From: Welwitschia mirabilis | Taxonomy: Eukaryota > Gnetophyta > Gnetopsida > Welwitschiales | Length of the DNA: 46,453 nucleotides | Direction: 5' to 3' | Assembly: GCA_051453625.1 (NCBI GenBank) | Contig: JBOZIK010000001.1 | Span: 136,523,103 to 136,569,555, forward strand | In this document: one piece after another, positions 10,320 to 22,999 of the stretch | Layout: the number at the start of each line of letters is the position of its first letter | Numbering within the stretch: the first letter of the stretch is position 1 | Program-made: the position numbers and the translations under genes | The notes under the pieces: generated by a model | What the model saw: only the letters and a program-made list of their open reading frames with translations | What the model was told of the DNA's origin: nothing | Database searches by the model: none

Positions 10320-11450
10320 CCAAATTGTGAACTTTACATGGTCGATTTTGGTAACTATACATGATGAAATGAGTGGATCCTCCAAGGCTTGCCTTGTCCT
10401 TCTTATTTATGTGGAGGTTGACACAAAACTTGTGACCTGGAATTATGAAGGAAATAGAGGACATTCTCTTATTCAAGTATATTGTAGAGTATTTTGTTAT
10501 ATGTATAAAAAATTGCAAACAACCAAAATACAATTGAAGATGATATCATAAAGGTTTTGTATTATAGAGAAGTCATTGAAGATGACAAGTTATTTAACAA
10601 AGATATAACAAGTTCTTTTACATTGGCATAAAATGTATGGTAAATAAAGTAGCTCTTTGGTTTATCATGAAACACATAACTCGAGCTTCTTTTTCTGCGT
10701 GTGGCTTTCAACCTTCTAGACCTCTGCCAAGCTCACAATTACCACTTTTTCTTTTTCTAGTAAGAGGACTTGCAAGAAATCTACGAGTGGACATTATTGG
10801 ATGCACAATGCCCATAAGAATGCCATTTACCATTCTTACAAATTTGTGGTTTTTCTCAATTAGAATGCCAGGAATTTAAAATTAAGAGAGCTCTTTCAAA
10901 TGATGCCGTTTGGAAGAGGCTTAGGCTTGAACTCTTGGTGGGAAACAAAGAAGCCTGGAAAAAGGAAATTTGTTGAGGAAACATCAGAGTTTATTCCAAT
11001 CATATGAGGAGACTCAATTCCATTTTCGATAAATTCTTGGAATTAGATGCAAAACAATACACGTATTTTAATAAACCCTGTAGCTCACAATGGGATTTGA
11101 AGGATGTAACTACAAATCTTGAGAAGGTAATAGAGGAGAATAAAGAGATAAATTTGTCTAAAATCAATCATTATGTACATGTTATAGGCTTAAAGTTGTG
11201 GATCACTTGGCAAAGACGAAAATTGCCAAAGAGCCTTTGAAGACCAAGTCGATTCATGAAAAAGTTTTGTGGCTTTCAAAAATTCAAATGAAGATCGTTG
11301 TACAAACTTGGATGTTGATAAGGATGTCTTTGCAATTTTGGGTTTTTTTAATCAAAAAAAAAAAGAAAGAGCAAAAAGATTAGTGAGAACGTTTTGATTT
11401 AATTACCATGAAGTCGTAATGAATGAAGTAAAGAAGTGAAAATTTTACTG
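10320..11450 (+). other. Possibly a decayed coding region, unassigned
   Basis: Plus-strand open stretches at 10327-10551, 10637-10879, 11004-11240 and 11198-11383 are more protein-like than the surroundings (for example KRALSNDAVWKRLRLELLVG near 10900, SSQWDLKDVTTNLEKVIEEN near 11085). No family can be named. An F-box-type protein was considered because of the N-D-A-V-W-K-R-L pattern but is not supported elsewhere. Confidence 0.25.
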
Positions 11451-11469
11451 AAGAAATGCGTTTTTGTAC

Positions 11470-11579
11470 AATGAAAGTGTTTGACAGAGAATATTGAATA
11501 TTTAAGAAGGGAAATGGTGAAAGTAATGGAAGTGTTTGACAGAGAAGATCAACTATTTAATTAGGGAAGTGATGAAAGT
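11470..11579. repeat. Imperfect tandem duplication, period 55 bp
   Basis: aatgaaagtgtttgacagag at 11470 recurs as aatggaagtgtttgacagag at 11525. The remainder of each unit ends in aagg/tgaaagt-like sequence. Confidence 0.8.
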
Positions 11580-12110
11580 CAAAGCCAAATCAATTAATCC
11601 AATATATGCCCTCAAGTGTAAAGAGAACAAGCTCCTCTTTTTGCTTTAAGGACTTTCACATCGACAACTTTACTAATAATAATACCTATGGAGAGGCCCA
11701 AGGAAAAACTAATTCCACAACTGAGAGTTGAGAGCTTAATAAACTTCGTTGTGTGAAAGATTCTATTTTCTTCCTCATCCATTTTCCTAGATTTTACATG
11801 CCATATTCGCTTTGTGAATTTGTAACTAGACACTCCAAAGTTCTTTATTTCATAGCACAAGAATATAAGTAAACACAAACCTTTTATTTCAATATGTGAC
11901 TTTGTTAAGTTTCCTTCTTTTATTTATTACTTATTCAAAGCATAATAAAATGACAAATGAAAATAGCAAATAAAATTCATAGTTGTAATCTTAATAATCT
12001 CATTGGAAAAGCTTAGAATATAAGGTGATTGTTATGTAATATATGAACTCCATTGATTTATAAAAAATTTTGACACATAAATTGGAGTTTAATAATTAAG
12101 ATGAGTACTC
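11580..12110. other. AT-rich spacer, no gene recognised
   Basis: An 88-codon minus-strand frame at 11612-11878 has no known motif. Nothing else stands out. Confidence 0.4.
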
Positions 12111-12114
12111 AATA

Positions 12115-12240
12115 AGCTATTAGCTCAATTGATGGGACACTCATCTTATACGTAGGCGATCATGGGTTTAAACTTTTGGATGCCTGACGTGGCATACTAT
12201 GTAGCTGTAGGTGTAATTAGATAATTCTTTTGGGTGATTG
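12115..12240 (+). mobile_element. tRNA-derived SINE-like element
   Basis: A-box-like tagctcaattgat begins at 12121 and B-box-like ggtttaaactt at 12165. The 44-nt distance equals the A-to-B spacing of a tRNA gene. The following gcctgacgtggcatactatg resembles the tail of the copy at 44490-44600 (ggggcacactatgagag). No clear tail or target-site duplication was found. Confidence 0.5.
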
Positions 12241-12620
12241 TGGTGATTGCACTTTTGATAGGAGGTATAGTTACTAAAAGTTTTGAACTTGAGACCCTTA
12301 AGATGAGCATGCAAGAATTTGATAATGAATATCACTTATCTTCAGCAACGGCAATGGCAAAGGCATGTCTAATAGGAAGAGAAACCTTTACATCCTTAGA
12401 AGGAGAGAGTTTTATTAGCCATGCAATAGTTAAATACAAGTTATGAGTGTTAATTTTTAATCATTTTTATACTAGCTGGTTACATAATAATTCCTTTTGA
12501 TTAGGAGAATACTTTATTAATTTTTAAATTAATTATCTATTTAAACAGTTCTTAGTGAATATGGCACCATTTCAATGACCCACTTAAACAAAACCATAGT
12601 TGAAAAAAATGTTTACTTAC

Positions 12621-12734
12621 CATGAATTATTTTTCTATCCCCTATTGTTTATTTTTATTAAGTTGATGTCTAAAAATCATGAATTATTTTTCTATTCCTA
12701 TTGTTTATTTTTATTGAGTTGATGTCTGATCCTT
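12621..12734. repeat. Tandem duplication, period 57 bp, two copies
   Basis: catgaattatttttctat at 12621 and 12678, each followed by cctattgtttatttttatt and gagttgatgtct-like sequence. Few differences, so comparatively young. Confidence 0.85.
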
Positions 12735-13500
12735 TTAGATAGTGTAAATGGATATTAATTATTTATCGTATGTGGGTTAAACCTAACTCAATATTAACTT
12801 ATAGTTACTTTAATGTATTAACCCTACAATGAGTCTTTAAAAGGAGCTATAGATAGGTAGAAGAGGTATAAAGCTTTCACATCCCCACACCTTTTTTATA
12901 TTGGCCATCACCTTGGCTATCAAAAATGGCTTATGTCTTTGGGATGTCTAATCTAATAAAGGGTTGCATCGTTTTGTGGAGGTAGAGCAAACAAAACTCA
13001 AACCAAATTAATCTTTGTGTTTCTATTGTTTTTTTATTGTCCTTTTCTTTTGTTACTGCTTGTTCATTTTCTATTGCAGCTAAAAACCTCATACCTCTTC
13101 CCCTAGATGGATGCCTTCTTTTAAAGAACCATTTGAGGTTAAAACCTTAAAGTAACCACGATTTAACATTGACTTAAACACGACTTACATAATGAATTAA
13201 ATGAATATCCATTTACAACATTTAAAAGGTTGAGACCTTAATAACAATAAATAAAAGGGGACATAATAATAAGGGGAAGATTTGGCTTCAAGTATTCTAA
13301 CATATTCTTCTATACAATTTTTTCCTTTTACAAACCATCACCCTTTTTTTTTTTTTTTGTGGATCCTCCTCCAATATTTCACTATTTATGTTTCCTTACA
13401 CATAGCATTAGAGACCAATTTCAACAACTTAGAAATAAGAAGAAAGTCTCTTTCAGTATGTATGTGAGAGATCAAAGGAAAGCTTTGATCTAAGAAACAT
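12735..13500. other. AT-rich spacer before the degenerate copia element
   Basis: Contains a T tract at 13344-13359 and no recognised gene. A 5' LTR for the element downstream was looked for here and not found. Confidence 0.4.
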
Positions 13501-15221
13501 TGTTTTTCTTGCTTGGCAAACATGAGCGATGACTTCAAGTGGGTCAAGTGCTAACTTCATGTAACAACCATTACATGTGCTAAATGAGGAAGGAATTAAG
13601 CAAATTGCCACAAAGATGGTAAGGTTTTAGACCTCATCCAATCTCAAAAATGTGTTGCCTAGAATGTCATCTATGAATACAATTCCATCAACAAAGAAGT
13701 TTACCTCACTTCAAAAGATGTAAAAGAAATTTAGAGATCCACCATGACTCTGGAACAAATACCAGAGGGAGCAAACAATTATATGTTGTGGAGGACAATG
13801 CTTACGTTGTACTTGTAGACTAAAGCACTCTGAAGGTGGATAAAACTATTAACAAATATAATTAATCCAAACAAACTAACATACCATGCAGAAAATAGAC
13901 TCTTATGCTTCAATTCATTAATGATATCGCAATAGTCATTTAGTCAAAATGCACTAGCTATAGAATGCAAAATAAATCCCATGTACTATATGAAATCACC
14001 AATGAACCAACACAATAGATGGTTGAGGATCTGATGAGGAACATGAAGTTGACAAAGGGAGCCTTGTTGATCAACCTATTTAAGCAGGCTACCAACTTAC
14101 ATAAGGAATTTCATGCATAAGGAAAGTTGTCAAATGAAGTGAACCTAAAACATTCTGTAGTAGGATTCATGCCTAATAGTTGTGACATAGTAATATCGTT
14201 GATGCAAACCCAAGATGTTCAACAAATAAACTGTACAAATGACTTGTGGTACTTATTCAAACGCATAAGTCATTAACCCATATTGTAAGTATTGTGGAGA
14301 ACATTCCTGCTATAAGGATAGGATTCCCTAACTAATTCCTATGAGCAAGTGATCAAAATGCATATAACATTTATGAATCAAGGAACTGTCACACCCAATC
14401 TTACTTTTTGAATGCTTAGAATCCTAGTTAGGAGAACAGGAACGGACATCGATGAATAACGACTAGATGAAGCAAAAGAAGTTTCTATTTAAACTATTTA
14501 TATTTAATGAAAGGGAAGATAAGAAAGATAATGCTATTTTTCACTCGTATCTTGATTTTGATTGTGCAAAATAGTCAATAAAATCAAAATTTATTTGTTG
14601 AATTTGCTACCATAAGTGGGCACACTATTAAAATAGTGGATTGGTACTACATGGAATAAACAAGCTTGGCAATTGTAAAAATTATCTTGTAGTAATGGCA
14701 CTAAGATAATTAAATTCTAAAAAATTTCATCATGATTTGTTGCTTTGTATCAATTACAAAGATTAGATAGATGCCTATAATATAGAATGCTTCACAAAAC
14801 CTCCTATGTAGAAATTAGTAACAACACTAGTTTAGTATGAGTCCATGCTCATGAATGTCAAGCAATGCATAGTCTTATTCCTCAACTAGATCTAGCATTA
14901 GTATAAAGATTAATGATTTTAAATTAGCATAAGAGATTAGGACATATCAATCATAGATGACTTAAAACTCTGTACAAACACGTCAAGGGGTTTTTGCAAC
15001 TTACCATAAAACCCAGATTATGTGAGAGCTATTAAAGTGGTAAGCTGACATGGTTATTAACACCTCACGTAATTGAATAAAAAATTACTTGTCCTTTTGA
15101 ACTATTGCATCGAGTTGTGGTGTCTGCTTGTAGATGAGTTTATATATTTTAATAAGTTAGTCTCCTACATAATAAAAATGAGTTAGCACAAATTTCAAGG
15201 TCTTCTACAAAGACGTTTAGC

Positions 15222-15240
15222 AAAAAAAAAAAAAAAAAAA
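15222..15240. repeat. A homopolymer tract
   Basis: About 19 consecutive A inside the degenerate copia integrase region, probably slippage growth. Confidence 0.9.
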
Positions 15241-15960
15241 GATGATGAAAGATGGCTAGTTGAGGATTGACAAGGAGAAAGAATATTTGTTAAGAAACGA
15301 TTTGGGGTTTTTGAAGTTAAAAGGAAGAAAACATCTTTCTTTAATTTCCTTCTCACAATTTTAGAATGAACTTATAGAGCATAAGAACTTTATTCTAAAA
15401 GAAACAAGATCATGATTATTATACTAAGTTGGACTAAAAATAAATGGTACAAAAAGGCCATCAATACTATAATGTTCTTGATAAATTGTATCTCATCCCA
15501 AAGTCTAAAGAACAAGACACCAAATGAGTTATGAGAAAAAATGAACCAAATCTCATAAATATCTAAACATTTGGATGTATAATTTACTATTTTAGTTAAT
15601 TCAAACATAAATATGATGCAACATGCAAAAAGGATATTTCTGTGGATTATGCTAAAACATGCAAGATGTATAAAATCATTGAGATAAAGTTCTAGAAGAT
15701 GGTTATAACCAAATGTTGAATGTTTGATTAGGACTAGTTTATCATTTAGGATTTATGTTTTGAGGCTTAGGATATAGAGGCTTCAAAACAAATCCTCCCA
15801 AAATCAATATCAAAGATGTCACAAAGGAACTAAGGGCCATGGGGTTGGATAGGTAAAAGGTGACAAGATTATTATGAGATTCTAGCTTTGGTCTTAGGCA
15901 TCAAATTTGTTTGTTCAAAAGAAAGAGAGCTAAAATGTAAATCATTCTTGAAGGTGATAG

Positions 15961-16049
15961 TCTTGACACAAATATAGATACTAGCAAATCTCTAGTTTAC
16001 ATAGGTCTTGACACAAATATAGATACTAGCAAATCTCTAGTTTACATAG
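15961..16049. repeat. Near-perfect 45-bp tandem duplication inside the decayed copia element
   Basis: tcttgacacaaatatagata begins at 15961 and 16006. The 44 comparable bases are identical, which contrasts with the heavy decay of the element around it. Confidence 0.9.
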
Positions 16050-16795
16050 AGAAAACATCCAATTGAAAATGTAATCTTTGATGTTACATTTTAAGAATTA
16101 CAACTACCCAAGTCTCTAACTAACGCAACATCTATACAACCCTAGGAGAAGGTAATCAATGCGGCATAAAACATGATGATCCAATAAGAGATATGGGATC
16201 TATCTCCTTGTCCTTTAAAGGAATTAATATTGTAGGTTATAGTTGATACCTCATCGCAAAATTTTAACAAGATGGGTTCATAAATAATTTTTGACTTGTA
16301 TTATAGTAAGGAAATGCTCATAAATATATGATATTGATTATAAACAGAGTTACATGCAATTTCAAGAAGGGTATAGAATATTACCTAATCTAGTTTTTAA
16401 ATTAAAGGAGATTGTGTACAACCTCAAATAATTTTCTAATACATCATGTATTAAAAGAATACCTTCTAGAAGGTTTTATAGAAGCCTCCTATGATATTAA
16501 TTTGTTCATGCACTTACACTAGGAGACATTATGCTTAAGATGTTCCTTCCATGCTAATAATCCACTATTAACAAGCTAAATTGCTCAATGTGTATGAAAC
16601 TTTGAAAATGATTTGTCTAAGAGATTTGAATTATCTGACATTTTTATACAAAACTATTATCTAGACATGAGAATAGATTAGTGCAATGGAGCTACAATGG
16701 TACTAACACCAAGGTACTTTGTGGAAATCAACACAATGCACACTACTTATAGAAGAGAAAAATTCATTCACATAGAATAAACACAAGAAAAAACT

Positions 16796-17405
16796 NNNNN
16801 NNNNNNNNNNNNNNNNNNNNNNNNNNNNNNNNNNNNNNNNNNNNNNNNNNNNNNNNNNNNNNNNNNNNNNNNNNNNNNNNNNNNNNNNNNNNNNNNNNNN
16901 NNNNNNNNNNNNNNNNNNNNNNNNNNNNNNNNNNNNNNNNNNNNNNNNNNNNNNNNNNNNNNNNNNNNNNNNNNNNNNNNNNNNNNNNNNNNNNNNNNNN
17001 NNNNNNNNNNNNNNNNNNNNNNNNNNNNNNNNNNNNNNNNNNNNNNNNNNNNNNNNNNNNNNNNNNNNNNNNNNNNNNNNNNNNNNNNNNNNNNNNNNNN
17101 NNNNNNNNNNNNNNNNNNNNNNNNNNNNNNNNNNNNNNNNNNNNNNNNNNNNNNNNNNNNNNNNNNNNNNNNNNNNNNNNNNNNNNNNNNNNNNNNNNNN
17201 NNNNNNNNNNNNNNNNNNNNNNNNNNNNNNNNNNNNNNNNNNNNNNNNNNNNNNNNNNNNNNNNNNNNNNNNNNNNNNNNNNNNNNNNNNNNNNNNNNNN
17301 NNNNNNNNNNNNNNNNNNNNNNNNNNNNNNNNNNNNNNNNNNNNNNNNNNNNNNNNNNNNNNNNNNNNNNNNNNNNNNNNNNNNNNNNNNNNNNNNNNNN
17401 NNNNN
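16796..17405. other. Assembly gap, 610 N
   Basis: Unknown bases; the degenerate copia element enters it from the left. Open frames running through it are meaningless. Confidence 1.
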
Positions 17406-17502
17406 TGCCTTGTAGAAATATCTTCAAGATATCTTTGAGAAATATATTTCTTTATTATTTTGCAATGTGTTTATTTAAGACTTTATTGATTCGGAAAAAT
17501 TT

Positions 17503-17749
17503 CTCTCTCTCTCTCTTTTTTTTTAAAAGTTATGCAATCCTTATAGCTTTCAATAATTTTGCTTATTTCTTGCATGATTATTGCTATCAATGGTTATTCT
17601 TATTTTTTATTTATCAATACCTTATTCATGTACATTCTAACTTTAGTTTNNNNNNNNNNNNNNNNNNNNNNNNNNNNNNNNNNNNNNNNNNNNNNNNNNN
17701 NNNNNNNNNNNNNNNNNNNNNNNNNNNNNNNNNNNNNNNNNNNNNNNNN

Positions 17750-17823
<74 letters not shown>

Positions 17824-17945
17824 GTTATGCAATCCTTATAACTTTCAATAATTTTGCTTATTTCTTGCATGATTATTGCTATCAATGGGTCTTCTTATTT
17901 TTTATTTATCAAAACCTTATTCATGTACATTCTAACTTTAGTTTT
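17503..17945. repeat. Gap-flanking duplication around 100 N (17650-17749)
   Basis: The block starting aaaagttatgcaatcctta at 17525 ends at the gap (ctaactttagttt). It recurs at 17820 with few substitutions (gaagaat versus ttcttat-type changes) and then continues into new sequence. The right side begins with the TC run that precedes the block on the left side. This is the pattern expected when two overlapping contig ends were not merged. Confidence 0.8.
17750..17818. repeat. CT/TC dinucleotide microsatellite
   Basis: About 34 uninterrupted TC repeats. A shorter TC run at 17503-17516 sits at the matching place in the sequence left of the gap, so both belong to one locus represented twice. Confidence 0.95.
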
Positions 17946-18369
17946 CTCTATATAATTTATTCTTGTAAATTTTTATGTTGACATTTTTCCCTAATCATTT
18001 TATTCTATTTTAAGCATTTCTCGATATTCGATTACTAAGTAGCAAGTTTCTAATTAGTAGAATATTATTCAGCTATCTTTTATCAACCAAATGATAAATA
18101 ATTTCATCTCGCATCTAAATCAATTTAGGATTATTAATAAGAATATTGTTCGTATTGAATTTAGAAAATTGTCAACCTATAGATAGTTATCTTTGCCTTT
18201 ATTTAAACCTCCATTTAAGAGATAAGCTCTAGTCTTATAGTTGTGATAAAGATTATTCAAGCACTAGTTGACAAGTGATGCTTCCATTCTCCTAGGATTA
18301 TTTAAGAATATCTTGATCTTGAAGTGCATTCACATGAACATTCAATTAGATTTCTTTAACATATACCTT

Positions 18370-18800
18370 CTTGATTCTCTTATAAATGCATGTGGTAATG
18401 AATTTATCTTTCCTAGAATATGCTCAATTGTAAAAGTATATTGTGATAATATGAATTGACACAATGTGAATTTGCAACTTATGATTCCTTGTGGTTTTCT
18501 TTTTTGTAAGAGGGGTAGGATTTGATGAATTTATTCTCAAAATAAACTCTTTATTTCTTAACACAAAATTAAATTTGTATATACCTTTAAATGCTGTTAG
18601 AATTTTCTTTTAAACTATCTAGTATTTGAACTCATTTACTTTACATTGTTGTTTGCATGACTACAAGTGTTTCTTCTTTTCCTTTTGTCTTAGCAAAATT
18701 ATTGTCCAAGATTTGTAGCTTGCATCTATTGTTAGTATAAGTGGTCCCTAAAGTCAAGGTCTAATAAAGAAAAAATTTCATAGTCCTACTTTAGTCTTTT
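18370..18800 (-). pseudogene. RNase H domain remnant of the pararetrovirus-like pol
   Basis: Reading the minus strand, FKWIKEASQEVKRLK ends with a stop near 18790. The next frame has GPLILTIDAS with the Asp-Ala-Ser at 18718-18726, where RNase H carries its first catalytic Asp, followed by a Trp. NFVLRNKEFILRINSSN lies at about 18575-18525. After a frame change comes FTIEHILGKINSLPHAFIRE (18428-18375 area). This order matches the RT/RNase H connection and RNase H domain of pararetroviruses. At least two frame changes and several stops are present. Confidence 0.6.
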
Positions 18801-18866
18801 GACCTCTTGTGAGGCCTCTTTTATCCACTTGAATGATTTCACATTATTACTTTCTTATGCTAATAG

Positions 18867-18945
18867 TTTAGAGAAGTGTAATTACTTTATTTTAGAGCAA
18901 TCACTTTATGTTTGTTGTAACTGCGTTTAGAGAAGTGTAATTACT
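18867..18945. repeat. 20-bp direct repeat, 59 bp apart
   Basis: tttagagaagtgtaattact occurs at 18867-18886 and 18926-18945 inside the truncated RT remnant, at the apparent deletion site. Confidence 0.85.
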
Positions 18946-19140
18946 AATAATTAGATCAAGAAGATTGGATTAATCCTTTGGCTATTAATTCTTACAATTA
19001 ATTATTTCCTTATTCCTTATCTATCTTATTCATTTTACTTAGATTACTTTATACTAAAATATTATGTAATATAGGAATATGTGAATCATGATCCTTACAA
19101 CACGTCTTTAGCATTTGCATAACCTAGTTCAAGTAATTTT
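18890..19140 (-). pseudogene. RT N-terminal remnant, truncated by an internal deletion
   Basis: The minus strand reads LELGYANAKDVL (19133-19098), then about 110 bases later ELIAKGLIQSS and a stop (18991-18956). This is the segment just before and at the start of the reverse transcriptase domain. The RNase H region begins only about 170 bases further on, so most of the RT, including the Tyr-x-Asp-Asp motif, is absent. A direct repeat of tttagagaagtgtaattact (18867 and 18926) lies where the missing part should be. Confidence 0.5.
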
Positions 19141-19254
19141 CTTAATCTTTAAATAACACAATACTTTTAGTTTTTAACAAAGTCATACTTTTTTGTTTTG
19201 TCTTCTAATGCTAATTGTATAATGCTTTTTAATGACGGCCTATCTTCTTTGATT

Positions 19255-19440
19255 TGAATGGTCTTTAACTTATTCTTAAGTTCTATAGGAATTTTTAAAA
19301 CTGAAAATTCATCTCCCATTTATATTCCCAACCACAACATCCTTTGATACTTGTTTTAATACTACATATGGACTAACAGTGTTCATAAAGGTTTCCCCTA
19401 TGCCTATCACATATCAAACATCATTTATCTAAATTAATCC
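19255..19440 (-). pseudogene. Possible aspartic protease remnant of the same polyprotein
   Basis: The minus strand reads YVIGIGETFMNTVSPYVVLK at about 19410-19351. The G-I-G-E-T block occupies the place where a retroviral-type protease has its D-T-G-A/S-T active site. The catalytic Asp is not present in this copy. The position, immediately upstream of the RT remnant, supports the reading, but the match is short. Confidence 0.35.
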
Positions 19441-19857
19441 TATAGTAGGAAATTAGTTTTGAATTTTTATAGGACTATTTATGCATATTTGTCCTAAATT
19501 TCTTACTTCATTTACCATTTATACTCTATGAAGATTATTTAAAGTAATCCAATTTTTCATACCTCTCTACTACAAAAAGTAAGATTTTCTCTCATATCTG
19601 TACATGCTTGAAACTTCTTTCAATTTTGTTTTTCATCGATTATCCTTTTGTTAGAATTAGTAACACATTATTTGTTGAGAGTGCTTTCTTTATCTAGTAT
19701 CTGACTTTCAACTGTAACCTTTCTATCTTTTGTTTGTTTTGTAAGAATCTTAATAGGGAAGTCATTTATTTCTTTTTTCCANNNNNNNNNNNNNNNNNNN
19801 NNNNNNNNNNNNNNNNNNNNNNNNNNNNNNNNNNNNNNNNNNNNNNNNNNNNNNNNN

Positions 19858-19960
19858 TATATTAGAATAGATATCTTTTGAACTTTCTAAACTTTTCTTT
19901 GTTAATGATGACATATAAATTTATATCTTTCTAAACTTCTATATTAGAATAGATATCTAT
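19858..19960. repeat. Short duplication next to the 76-N gap
   Basis: tatattagaatagatatct occurs directly after the gap and again about 80 bp later. Confidence 0.7.
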
Positions 19961-21363
19961 TACTTTCTTTGATCTCCCAATTCCAGCAATTAGATGGACT
20001 ATTCATTTCAGTAATGTCATATTCTTCAAAGATACTGTTTTTGTTCATAAGCATTGTTTGCATAACTTCTTCCTTCTTGTTTTCTTTGCTCTTAGTCTTT
20101 TCTTATTGTTAAACATAAACATTTTTTCTTGCAACTTAAACATATGTGTTAACTCTTTTTCATTTTATATTTATTTTGAACTTTTTTAAATTTCTAATCT
20201 TCAAATGATAATTTTATTTACTTTGATGCTTTTTTTACCTTCATGAGCACAATATCCTTTTTTTAAAAATTTTATTTATCCAAAAACTTAAGACACTTGA
20301 AATCTCCTTTGTTTATTTTCTCATCTTACTTTACATTCATAAGTATTTTCTCTTTTTTTTTCTTTTACATTTTTTTTAATTTTTAGACTAAGATACAATG
20401 GTGATTCTCTAATAATCATATTATAACAAATCGTTTGGACTATGTCTTGTATATCAAATCACATTAAGAAATTAAGTTATTCCACGTCTATTTGTTTTTA
20501 TGCTAAAGATTTCATAATCGATTTTACTAATGTACTAGATAAAGAAATCAAAAATATAATATTTGTGGAATGATTTCTATGCATGCATTATAAATTTATT
20601 TAGCACATTTCTTAGCTTATTTTGCAAACTGACTTAGGTTGCATAGGTTTCTTGTCACCAATACCATTTCTCCAGTTGACTTCATAATTAATAAATTTTC
20701 TGAATAGATCTCTATTCATGTTACATTAAATAAACCTTTGGTTCTTTGTTTCATGATTACTATTGTTGCTTTCTATGATTGCATGCTCTTACTAATATTC
20801 TATTTGCCCTATAATTGTTGGGATGGCAAGATTTATAGTAAACATTTCTCATATACTACATTGTGTACAAAATTCTAAACTATTTATATCACACTTTTAT
20901 TGTATGCTTGATATCACTATATTAAACATTATTCAAATTTAGAAGTGGTAATGAACTTGCAAAAATATCCATCACACGTCATTTATGGATGACTATAATC
21001 ATCCATAGTCCTTATATTTTCATTTGGATCTTCTTGATTAGTAAATCCATTAGATCATTTGCATAATTCAATTAGTAGGAATGAAATATTTTCATTTTAT
21101 TTTTTGATTTTAGATGAAGATGCATGAGTTGAATGCTTCACTGATTCTAAATTTTTTTCTTTCTTCATTTCCTTCTTTTTTCTTCCTTAAATTTTTGGCT
21201 ATAATCTTCAACTTTATCCATTTATTCTTTAATAACTTTTAATTAAACTTAATATCATCAATATTATTTTTTGGATAAGAAGTTAAATTTAATAAATAGT
21301 TGAACTGTCATACCTCATCCATTTGCTAATTTTTTGATCTAATATTATACTCTAGGATGTCAC

Positions 21364-22108
21364 GCAAGTTTTATCTTGTATCAGGCTTTTCATCATTTAT
21401 AGGCATTATATAAAAAACTTTGCTCGATGCTTATTTTCCATCTNNNNNNNNNNNNNNNNNNNNNNNNNNNNNNNNNNNNNNNNNNNNNNNNNNNNNNNNN
21501 NNNNNNNNNNNNNNNNNNNNNNNNNNNNNNNNNNNNNNNNNNNNNNNNNNNNNNNNNNNNNNNNNNNNNNNNNNNNNNNNNNNNNNNNNNNNNNNNNNNN
21601 NNNNNNNNNNNNNNNNNNNNNNNNNNNNNNNNNNNNNNNNNNNNNNNNNNNNNNNNNNNNNNNNNNNNNNNNNNNNNNNNNNNNNNNNNNNNNNNNNNNN
21701 NNNNNNNNNNNNNNNNNNNNNNNNNNNNNNNNNNNNNNNNNNNNNNNNNNNNNNNNNNNNNNNNNNNNNNNNNNNNNNNNNNNNNNNNNNNNNNNNNNNN
21801 NNNNNNNNNNNNNNNNNNNNNNNNNNNNNNNNNNNNNNNNNNNNNNNNNNNNNNNNNNNNNNNNNNNNNNNNNNNNNNNNNNNNNNNNNNNNNNNNNNNN
21901 NNNNNNNNNNNNNNNNNNNNNNNNNNNNNNNNNNNNNNNNNNNNNNNNNNNNNNNNNNNNNNNNNNNNNNNNNNNNNNNNNNNNNNNNNNNNNNNNNNNN
22001 NNNNNNNNNNNNNNNNNNNNNNNNNNNNNNNNNNNNNNNNNNNNNNNNNNTTTCATCATTTATAGGAATTATAAAAAAAAATTTGCTCGATGCTTATTTT
22101 CCATCTTT
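21364..22108. repeat. Gap-flanking duplication around 607 N (21444-22050)
   Basis: The sequence tttcatcatttatagg...tccatct ends at the gap on the left and restarts at base 22051 on the right, with a few substitutions and an indel. The gap size is therefore doubtful; the two sides may overlap rather than be separated. Confidence 0.8.
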
Positions 22109-22999
22109 GATGAATGTTTTTCCTTTAGTCACCATCTTATACTTCCTGTTAAATTGTAGCATACATGATTTTGATAGTGATGTAACATTGGGTGATCTTC
22201 TTTCTTGATAATTATAGATTTTGATCATTGGCTTTAATAAAGTTAATGTTACAGGAGTGATTAACTAAGAACTAAACCATGAATGGACTGGATGTCTTGA
22301 AAACCTCTTTTTTTCTTTTTTAGTTTTTGTTTGTTAGACATTTGATTTTTAACAAACTTTTTTATATATGTTAATCATGATGTAAATCCTTTTAAATTAA
22401 TTATTCTTCCTACTTTTGTTTACTACCTACTACAAAATTAACTCCATATAGTAATTTAGTATTTGTGAAAATTGTATTTGTTAACTAAAATATACATTTT
22501 TGCTACTAATGTATCGCTAATAAATCTTGTTATGAAATCAACTTCTTTTATTTCTACACATTAGTCATATGTTTACCAACTTCTAATCATCTAGTATAAT
22601 AATAAAATTAGATTGTATGCTAGGTCATCATTATTTAATATTTCTTTAAATTGGTACAAATGTCTACATTTAATAATGTGACATCTTGAAAGTCATCGTT
22701 AAAATGAAGATGAACTATATAAACAATTTGTTCAATAGGCATATCTCGAAAACCTTCCTTTTTTGCTAGTTTACTTCTTATTTAGTAAAGAAGGTAAATA
22801 TAGTAGCCTAATTTCTAAAACCTTTTACTTGCATATTGACCTTATTTGCTTTAAATTCTAAAAAATTCTTATACATTTCTTTTTTTTAGTTTTCGGAAAT
22901 TGTTATATTCCTAGTGTATCCACAAATGATTTTTTCTATAAAAGTAGCAAATGATTTAGCTTAACTACTAGCTACTCAGATGAACTATTCACATAAGGA

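Larger units (their letters stand above)
13500..16795 (+). mobile_element. Highly degenerate Ty1/copia retrotransposon gag-pol, LTRs not seen
   Basis: Copia landmarks occur in the right order on the plus strand. Gag has GANNYMLWRTML (about 13768-13803). A CCHC knuckle remnant reads CKYCGEHSCYKDR (about 14284-14322). The GAG-pre-integrase motif HKRLGHINHR then stop lies at 14928-14960. The integrase C-terminal region has KNKTPNEL then stop at about 15508. RT has FQEGYRILPNLVFKLKEIVY (about 16360) and NDLSKRFELSDIF with YYLDMRID (16607-16678). Stops and frameshifts are dense throughout, so it is long dead. The 610-N gap at 16796 hides any RNase H and 3' LTR. Confidence 0.75.

Noticed and set aside
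17643-17885. Ser-Leu and Arg-Glu repeat proteins
   Set aside because: Translations of the CT/GA microsatellite.
18370-19140. Ty3/gypsy assignment for the RT-RNase H remnant
   Set aside because: Not preferred because no integrase follows and the domain end resembles pararetroviruses, but it cannot be excluded without a profile search.
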